DNA of 64,000 nucleotides from CAXRDE01 sp964229355 (GTDB lineage Bacteria; Cyanobacteriota; Sericytochromatia; UBA7694): the NCBI GenBank assembly GCA_964229355.1, contig CAXRDE010000023.1, positions 186,001 through 250,000 of the forward strand, in the 5' to 3' direction. How positions within the stretch are numbered: position 1 is the first letter of the stretch; every line of letters starts with the position of its first letter. Positions 6,565 to 15,364 of the stretch are shown here, one piece after another. A program made the position numbers and the translations under genes. Under the pieces are notes generated by a model. The model did no database searches. It saw only the letters and a list, made by a program, of their open reading frames with translations, and was not told the DNA's origin.

Positions 6565-9003
6565 CTAAAACAAGGGGTAAAACTTCTTGTTTTGCGCAGC
6601 CATTTCTTTTAAAAGATCACAGGGTGCAAAACGAGGACCACGGGTCTCAGCGTAATACTCCAGTTGGTTCACAATAAATTGAACCCCCTGTTGATCGATC
6701 AGACGCAAGGGACCGCCCCGGAAGGGGGGGAAGCCCGTCCCCATAATCATGGACATGTCGATTTCGCCGGGATTGGCCACAAGTCCCTCTTGCAGACACA
6801 GGGCCGCTTCATTCAAGATACTCAACACCAGACGATCACGAATTTCCTCATTGGAAATCTCACGACGCTGTCCACCAATTTGATTCACCACGGTTTCCAC
6901 ATAGCGGTGATCGGGAATGGGATCTTTGCCCGCATAAATATAGAAGCCACGGCCTGTTTTTTGGCCTAAGCGTTTGTCGTCATACAGGTGTTGAACCACC
7001 TGACTGCGCTGAAATCCAGGGCGGTTTTCAAACAGTTCCACCACGGAATTTGCCGTGTGGTGAGCCACATCAACCCCCGCCAGATCGATCACTTCAAAAA
7101 TACCCATGGGCATGCCGAAGTCTGTCATCAGGCGATCCACGGTGGTAATATCGGCGCCTTCTTCTAAAAGCAGTCCCGCCTCGTTACCATAGAGTGCCAA
7201 AATACGGTTCACCACAAAACCAGGTTTATCTTTACGAATCACCACGGGGGTTTTGCCAATTTTGCGCACGTAGTCCAGGGCGGTGGTGAGGGTTTCTGGA
7301 CTGGTTTGATCCCCCAGAATCACTTCCACCAACGGCATTTTTTGTACGGGACCAAAGAAGTGCAAGCCCACAAAGCGGTCAGGACGCTGGGTCGCAGCAG
7401 CCATTTCGTTAATGGAGAGAGCAGAGGTATTACTGGCCAGAATCGTATTTTCATTAATATGCGCTTCAAGCTCGTTAAACACGGCTTTTTTCACATCCAT
7501 ACGTTCCACGACCGCTTCAATCACCAGGTCTGCATGTTTAAAGCCACTGTAGTCGGTGGTGGTGGTAATGCGACGCATATTGTCTTCCGCGGCTTTTGCC
7601 GTTAAGCGACGACGCTTCACCAGCTTTTTATAAGCCCCGTGAATGTTTTTCATGCCGGCCAATAAACCATCATAATTCACATCTTTTAGACGAATATCGA
7701 TGCCCCGAGAATTGGACACTTGTGCAATGCCAGCCCCCATGTACCCGGCTCCAAGGACACCCATTTGCTTCACCTTACGTCCCTTTACACCTTCGGTTTC
7801 AGGTACTCTGCCCAATTCCTGGTTAATAAAGAACAGGTTCATTAAACTCGCAGTTTCACTGCGCTGCAACAGATGCTTAAAGGCTTCACCTTCTAATTTA
7901 AAGGCTTCAGTCAAAGGCAGATGCAAGCTGTTCTGAATGGTTTCTAAAATTTTAAGGGGCGCAGGATAAAAGCCTTTGCTCTGCTTCATTACCGTTTTAC
8001 GGGCCTGTTGAAAGACCACCTTTTGTCCGGCAGCAAAATTGTTCAGGGCTTTGTCCATCAGCCCGGGTTTGGGCTGGTTTTTCTTCAGGTAACCCGCCTG
8101 GCCCGAGAGGGCGTCTTTGGCCAGCTGATACGTGGTTTGCATCAACAGCTCTGGCGGAGGAATCAGATGGACGAGTCCCATTTTTTGGGCTTTTTTGGGT
8201 TTAATGTTTTTCCCGGTCAGCATCATATCCAGGGCATCGGTCAGCTGAATCATGCGGGGCAGGCGTGAAACACCACCCCAGGCGGGTAAAATGCCCAATT
8301 GCACTTCAGGCAGGCCAATTTTGGTTTTATCGTCGTTGCTCATCACCCGATAATCGCAGGCCAGCGCCAGCTCGGTCCCGCCCCCCAGACAACTGCCCTG
8401 AATACAGGCAATGGTGGTCACGTTTAATTCGGCCACCCGCTGAAAGAGATTGCGTCCCCGGTCGCCATAGGCTGCTGCGGCTTCAAAATCAAAACCGCCC
8501 TGGGTCATGCTGCTGAGATCCGCACCGGCAATAAAATTGCCTTTTTTGCGGCTGGCAAACACCAGCGCTTTGAGCTGTGGGTTTGCGCCCACTTCGTTAA
8601 TCACCCGTTCAATTTCAGCTAGCATGGCGTTTGAGAGAAGGTTCACACTTTTGCCCGGCTGATCAATCCAGGCGGTAGCCAGTTCCCCGTCCACCTCAAG
8701 GTGGATCCAGGGCTCGTCCACGGCGTGCACCACGGGTTTTTCTGTAGCAGCGGTTGCTACGGGTGCGGCGGCAGGTTCTGCAGGTATGGCTTCCGTCACC
8801 GTCGGCGGTACCTGTGGCACTTCCACTTTTGTCTCAGCCACTGCCGCAGGGGCCACCTCGGTGACCGTTTGTTCGGCCACTTCAAGGGTGCTTTCAGGAC
8901 TTTCCATAACGTCTTCTAAATCCAGTACCGGTTCTTGAGTGGGGGCTTCCACAGGGGCTTTTTTCGCCTTTTTCACCACGACTTTTTTCTTTTCTTCTGA
9001 CAT
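6565..9003 (-). CDS. fadJ: Bifunctional enoyl-CoA hydratase / 3-hydroxyacyl-CoA dehydrogenase
   Basis: This is the multifunctional enzyme of fatty-acid beta-oxidation (hydration of enoyl-CoA, then NAD-dependent oxidation), 812 residues. The crotonase domain covers about 100-290, with catalytic glutamates E211 (GGGTELA) and E233 (LPEVQLG). The dehydrogenase domain starts near 413 with GVLGAGYMGAG and has the catalytic histidine H548 in LHFFGPVQ. A helical C-terminal domain follows. Unusually, the first 95 residues are a low-complexity tail: a Lys-rich start (KKVVVKKAKK), then Ala/Pro/Glu/Val-rich sequence absent from E. coli FadB/FadJ. A strong site (ggaggaag) precedes the ATG. It lies 13 nt after the thiolase gene, its obligate partner. 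FadB versus FadJ naming is not certain. Confidence 0.95.
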   Translation of the reverse strand: MSEEKKKVVVKKAKKAPVEAPTQEPVLDLEDVMESPESTLEVAEQTVTEVAPAAVAETKVEVPQVPPTVTEAIPAEPAAAPVATAATEKPVVHAVDEPWIHLEVDGELATAWIDQPGKSVNLLSNAMLAEIERVINEVGANPQLKALVFASRKKGNFIAGADLSSMTQGGFDFEAAAAYGDRGRNLFQRVAELNVTTIACIQGSCLGGGTELALACDYRVMSNDDKTKIGLPEVQLGILPAWGGVSRLPRMIQLTDALDMMLTGKNIKPKKAQKMGLVHLIPPPELLMQTTYQLAKDALSGQAGYLKKNQPKPGLMDKALNNFAAGQKVVFQQARKTVMKQSKGFYPAPLKILETIQNSLHLPLTEAFKLEGEAFKHLLQRSETASLMNLFFINQELGRVPETEGVKGRKVKQMGVLGAGYMGAGIAQVSNSRGIDIRLKDVNYDGLLAGMKNIHGAYKKLVKRRRLTAKAAEDNMRRITTTTDYSGFKHADLVIEAVVERMDVKKAVFNELEAHINENTILASNTSALSINEMAAATQRPDRFVGLHFFGPVQKMPLVEVILGDQTSPETLTTALDYVRKIGKTPVVIRKDKPGFVVNRILALYGNEAGLLLEEGADITTVDRLMTDFGMPMGIFEVIDLAGVDVAHHTANSVVELFENRPGFQRSQVVQHLYDDKRLGQKTGRGFYIYAGKDPIPDHRYVETVVNQIGGQRREISNEEIRDRLVLSILNEAALCLQEGLVANPGEIDMSMIMGTGFPPFRGGPLRLIDQQGVQFIVNQLEYYAETRGPRFAPCDLLKEMAAQNKKFYPLF

Positions 9004-9016
9004 AAGATCTTCCTCC

Positions 9017-10294
9017 CTACTTACGTTCTAATACGAAAGCGGCGCCCTGGCCTCCACCAATACACAGTGAAGTCATTCCCAGGTTCACGTCGCGACGTTG
9101 CATTTCTTTTAACACCGTGAGCACCAGACGGGCACCGGTAGCACCCAGAGGATGCCCCAGCGCAATCGCGCCACCATTGACGTTGAGTTTGTCACGATCA
9201 ATTTCGCCAATGGGTGCAGACAGTCCAATTTTATTGGCAAATTCTTGCGAACGGAAACACACTTCGTTGGCCAGCACCTGTGCGGCAAAGGCCTCGTTCA
9301 TTTCAATCAGGTCAATGTCTTTAAAGGCAACGTTGGCCAGTTCTAAGGCTTTGGGTGTGGCATACGCAGGCCCCAACCCCATGCGTTGGGCTTCTAAAGC
9401 CGCCGTGGCGTAAGAACGTACATAACCCAGAGGCTCCAGGCCCATTTCTTTGGCCAGCTCGGCCTCCATCATGAGCACCATGCCTGCGCCATCGGTCACC
9501 GGTGAGGCGTTCCCTGCGGTCACACTGCCAAAAGCCTTGTCAAAAACGGGCTTCAGTTTATTGAGCTTTTCAACACTGGTATCTGCACGGGGGCCAATAT
9601 CTTCGGTTACTGCCAGACCACTTTTTTTGTAGTCGGGAATCACCACGGGTAAAATTTCTTCAGCCAGCTTGTCTTTGGCCGCAATGGCGCGCTGGTGGCT
9701 GGTGTAAGCAAACGCATCCTGAGCTTCCCGTGAAATCTTGTATTCTTTGGCCAGAATTTCAGCGGTGTGTCCCATGGTCATATCAATCAAGGGATCATTT
9801 TGGTTAATAACACTGGGTTTTAAGTGGTTCGGACGCAACTGAGAAAGGGTTTGAATCCGTTGGGCCGGGGTTTTGGCTTTGGCTGCTTTCATAAGAATCG
9901 CGGTCAGCTCATCGCTGTAACCAAACACAGGGATACTGCTCATGGACTCAGCGCCACCCGCCAAAATCACTTTGGCTTGACCAAAACGGATTTTGTCAAA
10001 ACCCTGGGCAATGGCCTCCATGCCTGAGGCACAATTGCGGTTTACGGTCATGGCCGGAATATGATTAGGTAAGCCTCCCAGGATGGTGGCAATACGGGCC
10101 ATATTCGCCCCTTCCACGTCCTGAATCACGTTTCCGATGATCACTTCATCAATTTTTTCTGCAGGAAAATCTGTTTGGATCATGAGTTCGCGGATCACGC
10201 GGGCTGCCAGATCGTAAGCAGGAAAAGCTTTAAACGCATCATTTGCTTTCACAAAAGGGGTGCGTAAGCCTGCGACAATAACGACTTCTTTCAT
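9017..10294 (-). CDS. fadI: Acetyl-CoA acyltransferase (3-ketoacyl-CoA thiolase)
   Basis: A 425-residue thiolase that carries out the last step of beta-oxidation, cleaving 3-ketoacyl-CoA with CoA. The nucleophilic cysteine is C88 in NRNCASGMEA. The C-terminal active-site histidine is H381 in ALGHPLGATGAR, and the proton-shuttling cysteine is C411 in LCIGGGQGAA. The length is closer to FadI (about 436) than to FadA (about 387), in keeping with a FadJ-like partner. A GAGG ribosome binding site precedes the ATG. It sits 13 nt downstream of pepF and 13 nt upstream of fadJ, so the three are likely one transcript. Confidence 0.94.
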   Translation of the reverse strand: MKEVVIVAGLRTPFVKANDAFKAFPAYDLAARVIRELMIQTDFPAEKIDEVIIGNVIQDVEGANMARIATILGGLPNHIPAMTVNRNCASGMEAIAQGFDKIRFGQAKVILAGGAESMSSIPVFGYSDELTAILMKAAKAKTPAQRIQTLSQLRPNHLKPSVINQNDPLIDMTMGHTAEILAKEYKISREAQDAFAYTSHQRAIAAKDKLAEEILPVVIPDYKKSGLAVTEDIGPRADTSVEKLNKLKPVFDKAFGSVTAGNASPVTDGAGMVLMMEAELAKEMGLEPLGYVRSYATAALEAQRMGLGPAYATPKALELANVAFKDIDLIEMNEAFAAQVLANEVCFRSQEFANKIGLSAPIGEIDRDKLNVNGGAIALGHPLGATGARLVLTVLKEMQRRDVNLGMTSLCIGGGQGAAFVLERK

Positions 10295-10307
10295 ATCAAG
10301 CCTCTTT

Positions 10308-12116
10308 CTATGATTCTAATTCCGTATTTTCGGTATTGAGTTGTTCTAATTGCACGACCCAGTCTTCTAAGACCGCAAAGGCAGATGCGTAGAACGTAGG
10401 GTCTTCTAAGTCCAGATCCAACAAAGCCAACAGCTCCCGCGCGGGGAGGCTTCCACCAGCTTTTAAAAAGCGCTGATAGCGCTCCAAAAAGGCCTCACGT
10501 TGATGCTGGTATTGATGCACCAGCGCCAGGACAATCAAGCCACTTAAGGTGTAGTTGTAGCAATAAAAAGGATACATAAACAGATGGGGAATACGACTCC
10601 AGCCACTGGCCTCGGTATCAAGGACCTCAATGGCATCTCCGGCACGCTCGCGGGCCAGCTCAAGCCATTGGGTATTGAGTGCGTCTGCATTCAGGGGCTG
10701 CTCTGCCCCTTGCTCATGGGCAAACACTTCAAAGGCCGTGATTTGCGATTGGCGATACGTGCCATTCATAAAACGCTGTAAGAGATCGCTCAACAGGTAG
10801 CGCCTGCTTTGAGGGGCTGGGTTTTCATCAAGCAAATGCATGGCCAGTAAATACTCATTAAAAGTAGACGCCGTCTCCGCCAGGAACAGCGGGGGCATCA
10901 TATGCAGAATATTTTCATGGCCAGCCGTTTGATAAAAATGCACGCCATGCCCCAGCTCGTGGGCCAGGGTATTTAGAGCATTCAGGCTGTCGTTCCAATT
11001 CATCAAAATATAAGGATGTGTGTGGGCTGTAGGCGCACAGAAGGCCCCTGAGGATTTGCCTTTCCCAGGCACCGCATGAATCCAACGCTGACGAAAGAAG
11101 CTTTCTGTTTGCGTCAGTAGGTCCTCACCCAGAGGGGCCAGCGCCTGAAGCAAGGTCTCGCGGCCCGCTTCCCAGCTGACTTCCCAATTGCTTTCTCGCA
11201 GGGGCGCATTCACATCGCAAGAGCGCAGGGTCTCAAGACCCAGCCCTTTTTTTAAGGCCCGGTAATAACGCTGGTAGAGGTCAAAGCGCTGCGAAATCTC
11301 ATCAAGCAGTTGGTGAATGTGGTGGGGTTGGAGCTCTTGCTCAAAGGTCTGCTGTCGCAAGGTGCTTTCAAAACCCCGCAAACGGGCTTCTTGAGCGTAC
11401 TCTTGCAAGAGCGTGTTGTAAATGTACGTAATAAAGGCGCTGTTTTCACCGTAGGTACCATAGAGCACATCGTAAGCGGTTTTACGCTGGACAGGATCCG
11501 ATTGTCGTGTGAGATCGGACACCTGATCTTCGGTCAAATCTGCTTGTGCACCCACTGAAAAACTCCAGGTGGAGGTGGTTTGGGTGTAAAAGTCTAACCA
11601 CCGTTGACGGCTATAAGGCTGTGTCAATTGCAGCATACGCTCTTCGGCCGTCGACAATAAGAAGGGTTGAAAAGCACTGGTTTTTCTTAAAAAGTTTGCA
11701 TAGGGCTTCAGTTCAGGCTGGGTGGTCAGGGCTTCTACCGTCTCAGGAGAAAGATGGGCAATCCCCTGACGAAAGAATTCGAGTTCGGCACCGGTTTCTG
11801 CCAATAAGCGCTGGATTTTGTCTCGCAGGCGATTGCAGGCTGCGTCCTGGGTCTGAATGCTCCATTCTAAATTCACATAGGTACCCAGGTTATGCAGACG
11901 CCCCACCAACTGGGCGTAGAGCCCTAAAGCCGTAGCCAAAGCGGCAGCATCCGTGTAGATCGCTGGCTGTGCAGAATAGGTGTCGACAAACTGCTGAATG
12001 TCGCGCTTTAATTGTTCACAATCCTTAGCAATGGTCGGGTCATCAAGGCCCTGGTATAGATCTTGCAGGTCCCAAATTTGTTCTTTGAAGTGTTGATTTT
12101 TAGTAAGTGTCATCAT
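10308..12116 (-). CDS. pepF: Oligoendopeptidase F (M3 family metallopeptidase)
   Basis: A 602-residue cytosolic zinc peptidase of the M3B family, normal in length for PepF. The zinc-binding HELGH is at residues 386-390 inside NTLAHELGHGVHF. The third ligand glutamate lies in AETASTFNEYLLA about 25 residues later, and the GRA..AI-type helices near the C-terminus are also typical. It cleaves short peptides (about 6-20 residues). Two ATGs occur in tandem (12116 and 12113); either may start translation. It is the first gene of a probable pepF-fadI-fadJ operon, read from the promoter at 12126-12134. A peptidase heading a beta-oxidation operon has no obvious functional logic. Confidence 0.93.
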   Translation of the reverse strand: MMTLTKNQHFKEQIWDLQDLYQGLDDPTIAKDCEQLKRDIQQFVDTYSAQPAIYTDAAALATALGLYAQLVGRLHNLGTYVNLEWSIQTQDAACNRLRDKIQRLLAETGAELEFFRQGIAHLSPETVEALTTQPELKPYANFLRKTSAFQPFLLSTAEERMLQLTQPYSRQRWLDFYTQTTSTWSFSVGAQADLTEDQVSDLTRQSDPVQRKTAYDVLYGTYGENSAFITYIYNTLLQEYAQEARLRGFESTLRQQTFEQELQPHHIHQLLDEISQRFDLYQRYYRALKKGLGLETLRSCDVNAPLRESNWEVSWEAGRETLLQALAPLGEDLLTQTESFFRQRWIHAVPGKGKSSGAFCAPTAHTHPYILMNWNDSLNALNTLAHELGHGVHFYQTAGHENILHMMPPLFLAETASTFNEYLLAMHLLDENPAPQSRRYLLSDLLQRFMNGTYRQSQITAFEVFAHEQGAEQPLNADALNTQWLELARERAGDAIEVLDTEASGWSRIPHLFMYPFYCYNYTLSGLIVLALVHQYQHQREAFLERYQRFLKAGGSLPARELLALLDLDLEDPTFYASAFAVLEDWVVQLEQLNTENTELES

Positions 12117-12125
12117 GATTTTGGT

Positions 12126-12134
12126 ATTTTATCA
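12126..12134 (-). promoter_or_regulatory. Extended -10 promoter of pepF-fadI-fadJ
   Basis: On the minus strand the sequence reads TGATAAAAT, an extended -10, about 10 nt before the first ATG. The implied leader is very short. The palindromic element at 12152-12170 lies 20 nt upstream, in the -35 region. Confidence 0.45.
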
Positions 12135-12151
12135 CGTTTACCATGTTTTTT

Positions 12152-12170
12152 GACGCAGTGCGTGATGAGG
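12152..12170 (-). promoter_or_regulatory. Palindromic operator-like element, copy 1
   Basis: The 19-nt element contains the perfect 11-nt palindrome-type core ACGCAGTGCGT (arms of 5 around one base). Its counterpart at 24723-24741 is identical at 16 of 19 positions, in the same orientation and at the same distance from an extended -10. A transcription factor site is the simplest reading; the factor is unknown. Confidence 0.5.
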
Positions 12171-12188
12171 CTTTTTAAGCTGCCTGAC

Positions 12189-12215
12189 GCAAGTTCCCCG
12201 ACCATCTGCCGATAA
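12189..12215 (+). promoter_or_regulatory. Sigma-28 (FliA)-like promoter of the unknown pair
   Basis: GCAAGTTC, an 11-nt spacer, then GCCGATAA. The -10 matches the sigma-28 consensus exactly and the spacing matches TAAAGTTT-N11-GCCGATAA; the -35 matches in its AAGTT core. Predicted transcription starts near 12222, about 28 nt before the ATG. This suggests the two genes at 12250-15278 belong to the flagellar regulon. Confidence 0.6.
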
Positions 12216-12249
12216 TAAAAACAGCACTAGATATTAAGGAACGGGACTT

Positions 12250-12942
12250 ATGGGAAACAACAGCGTCAATACGGGTAATCCCTTGCTTTCACCCCAACAA
12301 TTGTGGAGCAAGCCCGCGCCACCTCGCCCCCAAACCCAACTCCCTGGAACCCTTCCCGTGACGCCCCCCGCCGGACAAAAAGCACCCTCTGCTTTACCCG
12401 GCCAAATTCCCACTCAGTTGCCCGGTACTTTGCCCAGCGCCTCACCTCAGGGTATTACCCCCACCTATACTCCCCCGGTAGACACTCTTGGCGCCCCTCC
12501 GCCTCAGGGCAGCTCAATTCCCCAGGTTCCCTTTACCCAACAGGGGTTACCCCAGGCCCCCGCTACAGCCCCTCCCTCATTGGGACAACTGACGCAGATG
12601 TTTCGTTCAGGAGATGACAGTCTGCTGGGCAAGTACGGGGTACAATTGGCCAAAGATCAACAGGGACAAATTACCGGTTATTTTGTTAACGGTCAACAGG
12701 TGACCCAACCCCAACTCCAGCAACATCTTCTGCCCCATGCCAGCTTTTTACATCAGGAACTTGAAAATCTAAAAACGAATGTAGATCAAAGTTACACCGC
12801 CGTCTACGGCCAGATGCAAAAAGCGTTCCCCACCATGACACCGGCTGAGCAGCAATCCATTCAGATTCAAATGCAAGCCGTACACGTGATCTACGAAAGT
12901 TTTGTGAACCGCCTAAATCAAATTGATGGACTGATACGCTAA
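12250..12942 (+). CDS. Pro/Gln-rich protein of unknown function, first of a pair
   Basis: A 230-residue protein I do not recognise. The first 115 residues are disordered-looking Pro/Gln/Thr/Ser-rich sequence in which TQLPGTLP occurs twice. Residues 121-157 carry a motif (LLGKYGVQLAKDQQG ... YFVNGQQVTQPQL) that recurs twice in the downstream protein. The C-terminal 70 residues are helical and amphipathic. No signal peptide or membrane helix is visible. A good ribosome binding site (aaggaacggg) precedes the ATG, and the stop overlaps the next start (TAATG). The sigma-28-like promoter upstream argues for a role in flagellar function or motility; this is inference. Confidence 0.75.
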   Translation: MGNNSVNTGNPLLSPQQLWSKPAPPRPQTQLPGTLPVTPPAGQKAPSALPGQIPTQLPGTLPSASPQGITPTYTPPVDTLGAPPPQGSSIPQVPFTQQGLPQAPATAPPSLGQLTQMFRSGDDSLLGKYGVQLAKDQQGQITGYFVNGQQVTQPQLQQHLLPHASFLHQELENLKTNVDQSYTAVYGQMQKAFPTMTPAEQQSIQIQMQAVHVIYESFVNRLNQIDGLIR

Positions 12943-15278
12943 TGCTGAACAATCGCCTTGGAACCCAACCCCTTGATCCCAACATCCTGTTAAAACTTGA
13001 AAAAGGAGCTTCAGCCGCCAGTGTTGCAAAAACCCAGCCGCTGAGTGCCCCTGAAGGCTTGCTCAACCCGGGCTTGCTGGGCGATGCTTTTCGTCAACCA
13101 CCCAGCACCCAGGGAAGTGTTCCAGCGCAAACCGGTGCTGTACGCGAGGCCTTAAAGCCCATCGAAATGAAGCCCCTTAGCGCCCCCGTCTCAGCGCCCA
13201 CTCTGGGCTCCCCTGGCATACAGGGTCCCAACCTGAGCGACACCGAAGCCACCTTATTGCTGGATCTGTCCGCAAAGCTCGGCGATATGCGCTACCAGAG
13301 TCCCATTAATTTTTCACAGGCGGTCAGTGCTCTACAAAAAATCAACCTGACGGGTAGTCAGGGATTTGCCCAGCTCACCCCCAGCCAACGTCAAATTTTA
13401 GACAACCTGGGCATTACCCCTGAAAACAGCAATAATATTTTGCAAAAACTGTATCAGGTGATCTTACCCGACAGTCAGGGCGGCAATACCTCCAATAGCT
13501 TCCAACAGGCAAAAAGCTCCGTGAACAGCTTTTTGTCGGGACTGAACCTGCAAGAGCAAGCCATGAGCGTGATTCGCAACGCTGAAGATCTCAATCAGGT
13601 GGCCCAACTGGTAGACGGCTTGTCCGCGGGCGGCATCAGCAGCCTGCTCGCAGATCGCGCTATTGTGGTCAACGATTTGGCCGTGGGCGAAATCAACAGT
13701 CAAAACTTTCAGATCACCACCCCCATGGACTTTACCGTGGGTCAGGTGTTTGTCAATGCGCAAAACGCACCTGAAAAATTAGATGGTGTGGCCAGCATTC
13801 TGCAAAAGGTGAAGCAAAGTTCCCCCTTAAACCGTGAAGAAACACTGCTCCTGGGTGAGTACGGCCTGTTTGTAAACAAAGACAAACAGCTGCAAACCAT
13901 GAATGCAGAAAGCCCTTTGCCAGAACAATCCATTGCCCAGCTTGAGCAAATGTTAAACACTGTGAAAAGCTCCAGCAACACCGAAATGTACAATCAGGTG
14001 ATTGGTCAAAGCATTGCCTTACTGCAATCTTCAGAACAGTATCTGGCGCTATCTGAAAAAGCCCGCACGATGGCTCTGGAATTGGTCAAAGAAACCGATC
14101 AAGTGGCCGATAACACAGTGCTTTTAGATCAGCAGCGCCAACAGGCCAATATTTTGCAAGCCAAGCTGAATACCGAGCAAGACAAGGCCCAAAATCTCGT
14201 CAACGCCAGCGCGGTCGTGGATGCCATTAACGTGGGCTCAACCCAGGGCGGTGGTCCCGTAGGCTTTGGCATCACCAGCGTGACCGCTCCCGCTCTTGGA
14301 AGCATGTCTGCGGGGGTATCCGCTTTCCAAAAGCCTGATTTGAGTCCCGCAGAAATTGCAGACGTCTTTGAAAAAATTGGCATTCAAGTGCAAGAGGGCG
14401 CTGGAGGCTACCAGTTTTTCTTAAACGGCCGCCAATTGTCCCGCGAAGAAGTTAAAAGCTATGTCACCCAATCGCTCAGCCAGGTGAGTCAGGATCTGGG
14501 CAATACGGCCAATGCGTTAAAGCATCAGCAAAACAAAGTGAATGCCACCAGTGAAGAAGTCAAAGCAGGCCAACAGCGTGTACGCTCACGTCAGGAAGAA
14601 CTGGATGTCGTCGAAAGTGAACTGGCAGCTGCCGAACAGCAATACACCCAAAACCTGAAAACCTATCAGGATATTCGCGACAAAGCCCGCCTGGAATTGC
14701 CGCCCGATGAATTGGCCCAATTGGATCAGGTTTTGGATCCGATGGTAACGCGCGTGGCCACTGAGGCCTTTATGCATCGCGCCCAAACCCAGGTCATCAT
14801 TAACGCCGCCGAAGCACGGGCCACGCAGGTGATCGCTGAGGCAGATCGCGCCCTCGCGGATCTGGCCCGGGATCAGGAGCAGTGGGACAGCAGTTTAAAA
14901 GCAGCCGAAGCCAGCCTCACGGACTTGCAAAGCTATTTAAACACCAGCACACCCCTCAAGTCGGATGCTTCAACTGCAGAGACCGATAAGGGAATGCCTG
15001 CCCCTGAGGCCCGTCATGAAAGACGAGGTTATAACCCGCTAGAACGTCCGGCAAAGTCAGGCACCGCACCACTCAATCCGGTATGGCTGGATCGCCATAG
15101 CGCAGAGCTAACCCAAAAAGCCCAGGAAAAAGCCCAGGCCCAAACACGCAACGAACAAATGTATTTTGAGAACTTGCAAAACGAAAAGCGCTTTGATGCA
15201 GACATGCAAAAACAGCGAGAAGCCGTTGATGCACAACGTCTGGAAGCAAATCGTCGCCGTGCTACTGAAGAGATCTAA
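12942..15278 (+). CDS. Large coiled-coil protein of unknown function, second of a pair
   Basis: A 778-residue cytosolic-looking protein translated by stop-start overlap (TAATG) with its partner. The order is: Pro/Ser-rich N-terminus (1-90), helical domain (95-290), motif copy at about 302-336 (LLGEYGLFVNKD), and coiled coil at about 365-425. A second motif copy sits at about 473-508 (IGIQVQEG ... YQFFLNGRQLSREEV). A long coiled coil (510-665) is rich in Gln, Glu and Ala, and a highly charged helical tail covers 710-778. The shared motif shows the two genes are related in part. It has no signal peptide, catalytic motif or known family. Structural or scaffold roles are most compatible with the composition. 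A FliK-like or axial flagellar function is possible but unproven. Confidence 0.75.
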   Translation: MLNNRLGTQPLDPNILLKLEKGASAASVAKTQPLSAPEGLLNPGLLGDAFRQPPSTQGSVPAQTGAVREALKPIEMKPLSAPVSAPTLGSPGIQGPNLSDTEATLLLDLSAKLGDMRYQSPINFSQAVSALQKINLTGSQGFAQLTPSQRQILDNLGITPENSNNILQKLYQVILPDSQGGNTSNSFQQAKSSVNSFLSGLNLQEQAMSVIRNAEDLNQVAQLVDGLSAGGISSLLADRAIVVNDLAVGEINSQNFQITTPMDFTVGQVFVNAQNAPEKLDGVASILQKVKQSSPLNREETLLLGEYGLFVNKDKQLQTMNAESPLPEQSIAQLEQMLNTVKSSSNTEMYNQVIGQSIALLQSSEQYLALSEKARTMALELVKETDQVADNTVLLDQQRQQANILQAKLNTEQDKAQNLVNASAVVDAINVGSTQGGGPVGFGITSVTAPALGSMSAGVSAFQKPDLSPAEIADVFEKIGIQVQEGAGGYQFFLNGRQLSREEVKSYVTQSLSQVSQDLGNTANALKHQQNKVNATSEEVKAGQQRVRSRQEELDVVESELAAAEQQYTQNLKTYQDIRDKARLELPPDELAQLDQVLDPMVTRVATEAFMHRAQTQVIINAAEARATQVIAEADRALADLARDQEQWDSSLKAAEASLTDLQSYLNTSTPLKSDASTAETDKGMPAPEARHERRGYNPLERPAKSGTAPLNPVWLDRHSAELTQKAQEKAQAQTRNEQMYFENLQNEKRFDADMQKQREAVDAQRLEANRRRATEEI

Positions 15279-15308
15279 GTCTTTTTAGCACCTAACCAAA
15301 GGCATAAT

Positions 15309-15342
15309 AAAAGCCAGGGCGCGAATCGCGCTCTGGCTTTTT
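15309..15342. terminator. Bidirectional intrinsic terminator
   Basis: A long GC-rich stem (AAAAGCCAGGGCGCG with its near-complement, one G-T pair) has a tiny loop, ends in a T-run, and lies between two convergent genes. Confidence 0.85.
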
Positions 15343-15364
15343 AAATCAAGTAGCGAAAAAAGAA

